A DNA stretch of 64,000 nucleotides from Mariprofundaceae bacterium (GTDB lineage Bacteria; Pseudomonadota; Zetaproteobacteria; Mariprofundales; Mariprofundaceae). The stretch lies in the NCBI GenBank assembly GCA_021772895.1, contig JAJFLC010000005.1, forward strand, positions 62,001-126,000, given 5' to 3'. Under the pieces are notes generated by a model. The model saw only the letters and a program-made list of their open reading frames with translations. It was not told where the DNA came from and did no database searches. Shown piece by piece: positions 52,795 to 61,300 of the stretch (the first letter of the stretch is position 1; each line of letters opens with the position of its first letter). The position numbers and the translations under genes were made by a program.

Positions 52795-54744
52795 CTATTT
52801 TTTATCGCCTTCGTCCACCACTTCAGCATCAACCACATCATCACCCGCCTTGCTTGATGAAGATGCATCTGAAGCATCGGCAGAGCCATCCGCAGAAGTA
52901 TTAGCAGAAGCATCTGCACCACCTGCAGCTTCAGACTCAGCCTGCATCTTCTGATAGATCACTTCGCCCAGCTTCTGAGATTTTTCAGCCAGATTCTCTT
53001 CGGCTTTCTTAATGGCATCAACATCATCACCTTCAAGCTCTTTTTTCAGACCTTCCAGCGCTTCTTCAATACCTTTGCGAGTCTCTTCATCCACCGCATC
53101 GCCATGCTCTTTCAAAGACTTCTCTGTGGAATAAACCAGCTGACTTGCACGATTATGCGCTTCAATTTTCTCTTTTTGCGCTTTATCAGATTCAGCATTG
53201 GCTTCAGCATCCTGCTGCATCTTCTTGATTTCATCTTCAGAAAGACCTGAGCCTGATTCAATACGAATTGAAGTCTCTTTGCCGGTGCCTTTATCCTTGG
53301 CATGCACATGCATAATACCATTGGCATCAATATCGAATGTCACTTCAATCTGAGGCATACCACGGGGAGCCGGAGCAACACCTTCCAGATTAAACAAACC
53401 AAGCTGTTTATTGGCAGAGAAAATCTCACGTTCACCCTGTGCCACTTTAATCGTCACGGCCGTCTGATTATCCGCCGCTGTTGTGTAAGTCTGGCTCTTC
53501 TTGGTCGGGATGGTTGTATTCTTTTCAATAATTTTATTGAAAAGGCCACCTTCCACTTCAATACCCAATGAAAGCGGTGTTACATCCAGCAACAATACGT
53601 CTGTTACATCACCTGCAAGAATACCACCCTGAATCGCTGCACCAATCGCAACCACTTCATCAGGATTCACGCCTTTATGAGGCTCTTTTCCAAAAAACGC
53701 CTCAACTTTCTGCTGCACCAATGGCATACGGGTCTGGCCACCAACCAGAACCACTTCATGGACATCAGAAGCCTTCACACCGGCATCTTTCAACGCCTGA
53801 GTACATGGCTTAAGGGATTTCTCAACCAGATCACCCACAAGGCTTTCAAACTTCGCACGTGTCAACTTGATAAGAAGATGTTTCGGGCCTGATGCATCCG
53901 CAGTGATAAATGGGAGGTTCACTTCAGTCTGCTGAGAAGAAGAGAGCTCAATTTTTGCTTTTTCTGCTGCTTCTTTCAAACGCTGTAGAGCCAGCTTGTC
54001 TGTACGAAGATCAACACCATTCTCTTTTTTGAATTCATCTGCCAGATAATTGATCAGCACCTGATCAAAATCTTCACCACCAAGGAAGGTATCACCATTG
54101 GTCGCTTTCACTTCAAATACGCCATCTCCAATCTCAAGGATCGAGACATCAAAGGTGCCACCACCCAGATCGTAAACAGCGATCAGATGATTCTCATCCG
54201 TTTTATCCAGGCCATAGGCCAATGCTGCTGCGGTTGGTTCGTTCACAATACGCAGAACATTCAATCCGGCGATTGCACCTGCATCCTTGGTCGCCTGACG
54301 TTGAGAATCATTAAAATATGCAGGCACTGTAATCACAGCATCTGTCACATCTTCACCGAGATAATCTTCAGCGGTTTTTTTCATTTTCTGCAAAATAACA
54401 GCGGAAACCTCTTGTGGAGACATCTTCTTGCCATCGGCTTCAACCCAGGCATCACCATTATCTGCCGCAACAATCGGATAAGAGACCAGCTCGTGATGAT
54501 GTTTTGTTTCCGCTGAATCAAACTTACGGCCAATCAAACGTTTCACCGCGTAAAAAGTCGCATCAGGATTCGTCACCATCTGACGTTTTGCAGAGCTGCC
54601 AACCAGTCTTTCATCGGTATAAGCCACAACCGAAGGCGTTGTATTATCACCTTCACTGTTCGGAATCACTTTACGTGTATCACCTTCCAGAATAGCCACA
54701 CACGAGTTTGTCGTGCCGAGGTCAATACCAATTACTTTACCCAT
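52795..54744 (-). CDS. dnaK: Molecular chaperone DnaK
   Basis: [41 protein letters not shown]. Confidence 0.98.
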   Translation of the reverse strand: MGKVIGIDLGTTNSCVAILEGDTRKVIPNSEGDNTTPSVVAYTDERLVGSSAKRQMVTNPDATFYAVKRLIGRKFDSAETKHHHELVSYPIVAADNGDAWVEADGKKMSPQEVSAVILQKMKKTAEDYLGEDVTDAVITVPAYFNDSQRQATKDAGAIAGLNVLRIVNEPTAAALAYGLDKTDENHLIAVYDLGGGTFDVSILEIGDGVFEVKATNGDTFLGGEDFDQVLINYLADEFKKENGVDLRTDKLALQRLKEAAEKAKIELSSSQQTEVNLPFITADASGPKHLLIKLTRAKFESLVGDLVEKSLKPCTQALKDAGVKASDVHEVVLVGGQTRMPLVQQKVEAFFGKEPHKGVNPDEVVAIGAAIQGGILAGDVTDVLLLDVTPLSLGIEVEGGLFNKIIEKNTTIPTKKSQTYTTAADNQTAVTIKVAQGEREIFSANKQLGLFNLEGVAPAPRGMPQIEVTFDIDANGIMHVHAKDKGTGKETSIRIESGSGLSEDEIKKMQQDAEANAESDKAQKEKIEAHNRASQLVYSTEKSLKEHGDAVDEETRKGIEEALEGLKKELEGDDVDAIKKAEENLAEKSQKLGEVIYQKMQAESEAAGGADASANTSADGSADASDASSSSKAGDDVVDAEVVDEGDKK

Positions 54745-54802
54745 CTCAAATCTCCTGAATTCAAACTACATTAAACTTAATAAATATCTTTGTTATATCT
54801 CT

Positions 54803-54831
54803 GTATGGGGTGTTATATAGATCATTTCAAC
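54803..54831 (-). promoter_or_regulatory. RpoH (sigma-32)-type promoter upstream of dnaK
   Basis: Minus strand GTTGAAA-N14-CCCCATAC. Confidence 0.78.
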
Positions 54832-54989
54832 CCCTATTGTGTTTTTGATTCACAAAAGAGCATGTTGCCTCTTGCTTTAATCTTGCTTTAATCCACTTCG
54901 ACGACACATCTCCGCCTTCATTTACACCTCTATTTACCGCTTCGTTTTAGCCTGCCCCACAGAATGCGAGACGGGTAAAGCCGGATCAA

Positions 54990-55574
54990 TCAACTTGCCG
55001 GACCGCTGGAAATCAATACTTTTGCGGCTCGGATCAACCGACCATGCAGGGTATAACCAGCCACATGCTGTGCAATGACCGTACCTTCCGGCTCATCACC
55101 CGGCATCTGAGAAAGCGCCTCATGCTGATGCGGATCAAACGTTTTACCCACAGCATCGATACGTTTAAGCTCAAAACGATTCATCATAGCCTTCCACGAA
55201 TCAAAGGTCAGTCTCACTCCTTCCCGCAATCCAGCTTCATTGCCTTCTTCAACTTCCAACGCACGCTCGAGATTATCAAACACATCAAGCAGTGCTGTGG
55301 AAAACTTTTCGACTGCAAACTGGCGTGCATCGACAATCTCCCGGGCCGTGCGTTTACGTAAATTTTCCATGTCCGCATGGGTTCTCAGCAGCTTGTCTTT
55401 CAGCTCAGCCACCTCTGCCTGCGCAACGGCCACTGCATCTTCCTCAACAGCTGTTTCCATCTCTTCGGTTTCTGTCTCTTCGATGGTGTCAGCAGCTTTA
55501 GCCGCATCAAGACCGGCTTTAGTCTCTTTGGAAATATCGATCACATCTTCCTCTGTTTTTTTCTTCTTACTCAA
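54990..55574 (-). CDS. grpE: Nucleotide exchange factor GrpE
   Basis: LLRTHADMENLRKRTAREI; FDPHQHEALSQMPGDEPEGTVIAQHVAGYTLHGRLIRAAKVLIS. TTG start at 55574 (TTGA overlap with hrcA stop) with AGGAGG upstream. Confidence 0.95.
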   Translation of the reverse strand: MSKKKKTEEDVIDISKETKAGLDAAKAADTIEETETEEMETAVEEDAVAVAQAEVAELKDKLLRTHADMENLRKRTAREIVDARQFAVEKFSTALLDVFDNLERALEVEEGNEAGLREGVRLTFDSWKAMMNRFELKRIDAVGKTFDPHQHEALSQMPGDEPEGTVIAQHVAGYTLHGRLIRAAKVLISSGPAS

Positions 55575-56593
55575 CGGCTTCCTCCTAACATTTTGCTTAC
55601 CCAGCGTGCTGTGCAATCCACAATCGGCAAGACACGATCATACTGCATACATTTCGGACCAATCACACCCAGGGTGCCCAGCATCCGGCCTTCACCCTCA
55701 TAGCGGGAGAGCACCACGGAGATCTCTTCCATATCCACCAGCGCATGTTCCTGACCAATAAACACCTTCACACCATGCTCAGACCGCTCAACCTCTTTCA
55801 CCAGTTTCAAAAGGTCTTCTTTCTCTTCAAACACAGCAAACAGTGAACGGACCGTTTCAATCACGCCAAACTCCGGCATTTTAAGCAACTGGCTCTGACC
55901 ACTGAAAATCAAGTCGGTCTTCCCTTCTGTGGGGTTTTCAGTCCACTGTTTCAACTCTTCAAGTAATTGGCGAATTTTCAGCCGATCCTGATCAATCTCT
56001 TTGACCAGACGTTCGCGTGCTTCTTTAAGGTTACATTGAGATAACAGTGCTGAAATTTTCGATGAGATTTCACGCAACTTATCATCGCTCATGGTATCGG
56101 TGCGGCGAACCAGACGATTTTGAACTTCACCTTCGCTGGAAATGATCACAGCCAGAATCTGCTCAGATGAAATCGGAACCAGTTCAATGTTTTTAATGCG
56201 TTTGAAGTCCGGCTCATGCACAGAAACCAGCCCTGCAAAGCGGGTTAAACTGGTCAACTCCTCAGTGGCCTGTTGAAGTACCTTATTCAATTCAACACCG
56301 GAATGTAAATTCGATTCGGCAGAAGCAATCAGACGTTTTTCCAGTGCACTATCAACGGTCATCAATGAATCCACAAAATAGCGTATGCCATCGTCTGTCG
56401 GTTTGCGTCCCGCTGAAGTATGCGGTGAACAAAGCAAACCCATGCGTTCAAGATCTGCCATCGCATTACGAATCGACGCAGGACTAAGCCCAATCTCCCC
56501 TTGCTCGGAAAGCATACGGGAACCTACAGTCTTACCCGTATCAAGATAGGCTTTAACCACCTCACCAAGAATGTATTCATGACGTTCTTTCAA
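55571..56593 (-). CDS. hrcA: Heat-inducible transcription repressor HrcA
   Basis: EVVKAYLDTGKTVGSRMLSEQGEIGLSPASIRNAMADLERMGLLCSPHTSAGRKPTDDGIRYFVDSLM. Confidence 0.97.
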   Translation of the reverse strand: MKERHEYILGEVVKAYLDTGKTVGSRMLSEQGEIGLSPASIRNAMADLERMGLLCSPHTSAGRKPTDDGIRYFVDSLMTVDSALEKRLIASAESNLHSGVELNKVLQQATEELTSLTRFAGLVSVHEPDFKRIKNIELVPISSEQILAVIISSEGEVQNRLVRRTDTMSDDKLREISSKISALLSQCNLKEARERLVKEIDQDRLKIRQLLEELKQWTENPTEGKTDLIFSGQSQLLKMPEFGVIETVRSLFAVFEEKEDLLKLVKEVERSEHGVKVFIGQEHALVDMEEISVVLSRYEGEGRMLGTLGVIGPKCMQYDRVLPIVDCTARWVSKMLGGSR

Positions 56594-56622
56594 TTTCTAC
56601 TCTTAAATCACAATAATATATT

Positions 56623-56638
56623 GCCCGTCGAAACGGGC
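56623..56638 (-). other. UUCG-tetraloop hairpin in hrcA 5' region
   Basis: Minus strand GCCCGT-TTCG-ACGGGC, directly next to the CIRCE element. Confidence 0.55.
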
Positions 56639-56664
56639 TGGCACTCTATCGACCCGAGTGCTAT
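56638..56664. promoter_or_regulatory. CIRCE operator upstream of hrcA
   Basis: CTGGCACTC-N9-GAGTGCTAT versus consensus TTAGCACTC-N9-GAGTGCTAA. Confidence 0.9.
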
Positions 56665-56808
56665 TGGCAATATAGCAACGATTCATCCATTCATACAAAC
56701 TCATCCATAAAACCGAGCTTGATTCAACGTTGTCATGGTTATCACCGCTCTTTTACGCTCTGTGCCGATAAAATGGCCCTGAAAATGCTATCCGAATTGT
56801 TAGGGGTG

Positions 56809-56947
56809 CTCTGAAAAAGTCAGAGTATCCGTGCAGGCCATTCATGGCCTGCCAAAATCATGCACGCAGAGTGTTTGATTTTGTGAGCAAAGGCAAAACC
56901 GCGCTTTTGCCTTTGCGTGCTGAAAAACTACATGCATGTAGTTTTTC
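56809..56947. repeat. Cluster of four hairpin-forming inverted repeats
   Basis: CTCTGA/TCAGAG (56809-56825); GCAGGCCAT/ATGGCCTGC (56833-56852); GCAAAGGCAAAA/TTTTGCCTTTGC (56887-56916); 26-nt perfect palindrome GAAAAACTACATGCATGTAGTTTTTC (56922-56947). Confidence 0.88.
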
Positions 56948-57027
56948 GGAATATTTTTAATAAAATTGCTAAAAAGCACTACAATACATATGTTTCAGCA
57001 AGATTGTAGAGATAAAGGAATAGAGGC

Positions 57028-57774
57028 ATGACCATAGAATCTGACCATGATTTTCAGGAACTCAAGGTGATTGGCCGAATCGTTGCACGTATTCTTCAGG
57101 AGATGATGCAGCGTACCGAGCCGGGCATGACCACAAAAGAGCTGGACAGCATCGGCGAAGCGCTCTTTGAGTCGTATAACGTGCAGTCAGCACCAAAGAT
57201 CACGTACAACTTTCCCGGTTACACCTGCATCAGCGTGAATGAGGAGGCTGCACACGGCATCCCCGGTGACAGAATGATTCAACCCGGTGATGTGGTAAAT
57301 ATCGATGTATCGGCAGAACGAAATGGTTATTTCGCTGATACAGGAGGCACATTCATTGTACCCCCGACCACACCGCAGAAAAAACGTCTGTGTTATGCCA
57401 CAAAGCTGGCACTCAGCAGTGCTGCGAACAAAGCACGGGCTGGCATGCCGCTCAACGGCATTGGCAGAGCCATCGAAAAAGTCGCAAAAACCAAAGGATT
57501 TAAAATCATCGAAAATTTAGCCAGCCACGGTGTTGGCCGGGCATTGCACGAGGAGCCCAAAGAGATCGCTTCATATTACGACCCTGATGATAAACGACTG
57601 CTTACAGATGGCATGGTGATCACCATTGAGCCCTTCCTCTCAACCAAAAGCCGAATCGTGAATCAATTGGATGATGGATGGACGCTGGTAGGCGCAGAAG
57701 GCAACCTCTCGGCACAATATGAACACACCATGGTGATCACCAAAGGTAAACCTGTTTTACTGACCGTTGCATAA
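57028..57774 (+). CDS. map: Methionine aminopeptidase type I
   Basis: TISVNEEAAHGIPGDR-type motif (CISVNEEAAHGIPGDRMIQPGDVVNIDVSAERNGYFADTGGTF), SHGVGRALHEEP, ITIEPFL. Confidence 0.96.
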   Translation: MTIESDHDFQELKVIGRIVARILQEMMQRTEPGMTTKELDSIGEALFESYNVQSAPKITYNFPGYTCISVNEEAAHGIPGDRMIQPGDVVNIDVSAERNGYFADTGGTFIVPPTTPQKKRLCYATKLALSSAANKARAGMPLNGIGRAIEKVAKTKGFKIIENLASHGVGRALHEEPKEIASYYDPDDKRLLTDGMVITIEPFLSTKSRIVNQLDDGWTLVGAEGNLSAQYEHTMVITKGKPVLLTVA

Positions 57775-57792
57775 GAAAAATTGATGCTCAAT

Positions 57793-57944
57793 AAATCGAT
57801 GGAGTCTGACCCTTTTGATTCTGTGGCTGACCAGGCAAAACAAACCGAGGCTGACGACTCATAAGAAAACCTCCACTTACTACTCAAATGAAGCACTATA
57901 CTGCCAGCTCACCTTAAATCAATCGAGTCTGACCCCATTGATTT
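57793..57944. repeat. Two REP/RAYT-like GAGTCTGACCC motif copies
   Basis: AAATCGATGGAGTCTGACCCTTTTGATT (57793-57820) and AAATCAAT-CGAGTCTGACCCC-ATTGATTT (57916-57944), the latter with perfect 8-bp arms. Confidence 0.65.
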
Positions 57945-58308
57945 ATATCCCCTTTGATTCTTGATTACAAAAAGTTTCAAGACTTAAAACATCCAAACAA
58001 ATTACATTTTTTTCATCATCTCTAAATATTTCTAATTCAATTAATAGTCCGTCATATACATGTAACAGCAAAGATATGCCTATTCCATCGCAATCCTTCC
58101 CTCTTGCCTCAACGGGTATAACAAATTCAACAGGAGCTTTTTCAACACCCTTATTCTTTAAATGAAACTTCAAGCTTCCATCAGAATCAATTACCTCTAC
58201 TTTACTATTCTTAACCTGTTCATGAATTTGATCTCTCCCCGGAAAATCGCCTTGGAGAAGTCGATCAATAATTTTTCTTTCCTTATCGTTCAGAGTTCGT
58301 AAAGACAT
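57943..58308 (-). CDS. DUF6984-like putative immunity protein
   Basis: RTLNDKERKIIDRLLQGDFPGRDQIHEQVKNSKVEVIDSDGSLKFHL...DCDGIGISLLLHVYDGLLIELEIFRDDEKN; immediately downstream of the RHS toxin C-terminus. Confidence 0.75.
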   Translation of the reverse strand: MSLRTLNDKERKIIDRLLQGDFPGRDQIHEQVKNSKVEVIDSDGSLKFHLKNKGVEKAPVEFVIPVEARGKDCDGIGISLLLHVYDGLLIELEIFRDDEKNVICLDVLSLETFCNQESKGI

Positions 58309-58331
58309 CTTTTCACCTATATTTATACACT

Positions 58332-61300
58332 CTAGAATATTGGAAAATATGTTCCGACATTAATTTTGTCACCAACTGGCATTGCCCTATATTGCACAGT
58401 ATACCCGTTAACATTTACACGGCCTTCAAACCAACCAACAGCTTTGTGAGGTCTTGGAATAGAGTTAATATCATTCCGTATGCTTGATTCAACCGTGCCT
58501 CGAGGCAATTCTTTCGTTAAACTGGCCTCTTGTATATGCCTATATCCATGATCTCCTTTGAATGTAACATTGTTACCTGAAATATACGTGCGAAGAACTG
58601 AAAAAACTGTCCGCAACCATTTAACCGGATTAAGCAAACCAAACATCCCTGTAGTGACTTGTTCATAATTAACATCAGTTGTTACACCCCCTTTTTCAGG
58701 TGAAAGCGTAGCAATTTCTTTACCTCCCTTTAAGCCAATATTGGGCGAACTTTCCTCTGGCAACATCCCACTAGCAACACTGGATAATACAGCTGTGCCA
58801 AATGCAAATACCATGGCTTTCAATCCATCGTCAGAACCAGAAGCCCATGTCGTGGTGATATACGCTGCCGCAGGCCCCGAAAAGATATTCAAACCAGCAT
58901 TAGCAAACCCCACAGTCATTGCACCCCCGATCGCACCAAATATTGCGCCTTTGCGTACGGCATCCCAACCGCCGCCTGACATTCCAGCCGACATGGCCCC
59001 AAAATGAGCCCCCGTGGAAGCGGCTGCAATATATGGCGAAAAAGCTGTCGCAGCACTTCCTTCAAACCCGTACATCCCCCATATCTTGCCCCCAACAGCC
59101 CCCATCAATGCTCCAGTCATAGCTCCAAAGAGCACAGAGCCTGCATCCCAATCTGATTGAACGCCCGCAGTCACCCCACCAACAATTGCACCGATTACTA
59201 ATCCCAATATGACTGGATCTACCACATGTCCGCTCGGATCGGTGTAAAAAAGTGGATTATTCCGCACATAGGAATACCGATTAAAATCCTGCATGTTCCC
59301 CGGATTCGGAATCACCGTATCCGCACTGATGAATCGACCCAGCACCGGATCGTAAAGCCGTGCATTCATATTGATCAGCCCGGACTCGGCATCAAATTCA
59401 TGCCCTGTGAAAGTGCGGAAACTTGCACTTCCAGCCGGCGCACCGCTGGCTTCGCCAAATGGCGCAAACGAACGTCTTAAAGCCACATTACCACTTTCAC
59501 CGGTGAACGCCGTGATCGAACCGAGATGGTCGCCATGTTCATAGTGCATGGCTGTAGGAAGTCCGGACTTTTCCCTAACCATGGCCACTGTCTTGCCACC
59601 GACATGGATGAAGTTCCTGTGGATTTCTACCGCGCCAGCCGTAAATTTCTCATAGAGTTTGCCGATATAGATCGTGTTGCTGGTCACCGTGCTCTTGGTC
59701 AAGCGATTGTGATTAGCATCGTAGCTGTACCAGCTATCTGTCATATCTTTGCGAATATGGGCAGGTTTGTTAAACGATGTCCAGCTCAGGCTCCGCCCTG
59801 CACCGGAGAGCATGTTACCGTTGGCATCATAGGCATAGCTGTTGCCACCGGATGTCGCCACTGCATGCGGATGGTTTGGATCATAGGTGTAAGCACCCAC
59901 ATCCGATTTACTGGTAATATTACCAATCGCATCATAAGCGTAGTTTTTGTTCGATGGACCGGTGACTGATGTAAGACGGTTTAACCCATCATAAGCAAAG
60001 TTCTCGGTATGACCCATCACGTTATCGGTGCGGAAAAGCATATTTCCACCCGCATCATAATCATAAGACCAGTTTTGAACGGTTGTTGCGCCGGAGACCG
60101 ATTGCATACCTGTCATGACACCGCGAAGATTATCGTAGACACGATTCGTGACCACACCATTACCAAAGCTTTCGCTGGTGGTATGCCCGAACTCATCGAC
60201 TGTATCCGCCTGCCAGACCAAACCGTTTGCATTGTTGGCCGATACAAATGTGGGACTGGTCAGGTGACTCATAAAACCCTGCGCATTGTAATTGCGTTTT
60301 ACAACAAGGCGGTTGGCCGCAATGCTTTGAGGGTAGGTAATCGTATCAACACGACCTATGGCATCGTAAGCAGTGCCCACCGCAAAGTTCTGTCCATTCA
60401 CTGTGGTGATTGAGGTGGCCACCCGCCCGAGGAGATCATAGCTGTAGGCTTTTGAGGAGGTTGGGCCGGACTCACTGGTCAGCGCACCAATCCAAAGCAT
60501 ATCATACACCCATGTACTGATACCTTCAGGCTCGGTGCGGCTGGTCATCCTGCCCAATTCATCGTAGGTCATGATGGTGGACTGATTTTTTGCATCGGTC
60601 TGACTAATCAAATTTCCCAGTAGATCATACTGATAGGACCAGATACCCATATCCGGATCATTCATGCCTGTTTTGCGGCCAAGAAGATCATACGTCATGG
60701 TGGTGATATTTCCAGATGCATCGGTGGTATCGGTGAGATTACCCAAGGCATCATAACCGTAGTGCATCATGCCACCCAGATGATCAGTGACACTCACAGT
60801 ATTGCCCTGTGAATCCTTCACAGTGCTTGTGGTTTGACCCAGTGGATTGGTACTGACGGTGGTCAGGCCATCATGGGCTGTTGTTGCCACATCGCCATTG
60901 GGTGCAGTGACAGAGATGGCACGGCCAATTTCATCATAAGTATAGGTTGTCCAAGCTGTCGGCCCAGCTAATACCACACCTTTATACGGCAATGATTTAC
61001 GTGCCACGCGTCCAAGCGAATCATATTGGGTATTCACATAAACCGCAGCACCATCAAAAAGCACACCCTCTGAGCGAGTCTCACGCCCCTTGGCATCATA
61101 ATAAGTAAACGCGGCTGGTAAGCCTGTGCTCTGCTCTTTCACATAGAACGGCGCAGCAGTAAGATGATAAACGATATCGCTGCGTGTACCATCCGCACGC
61201 AACTCAGCAACTTTTTTACCAAAGTCATCATATTCCCAGCTTGTTGTGAGCCCGTTTGGGCCTGTCAAACTCGTTTTCACACCAAAACGGGCATCCCATG

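Noticed and set aside
57784-57864. 26-aa ORF MLNKSMESDPFDSVADQAKQTEADDS
   Set aside because: Short, no clear RBS, and it runs through one REP-like motif copy, so the frame is probably incidental.
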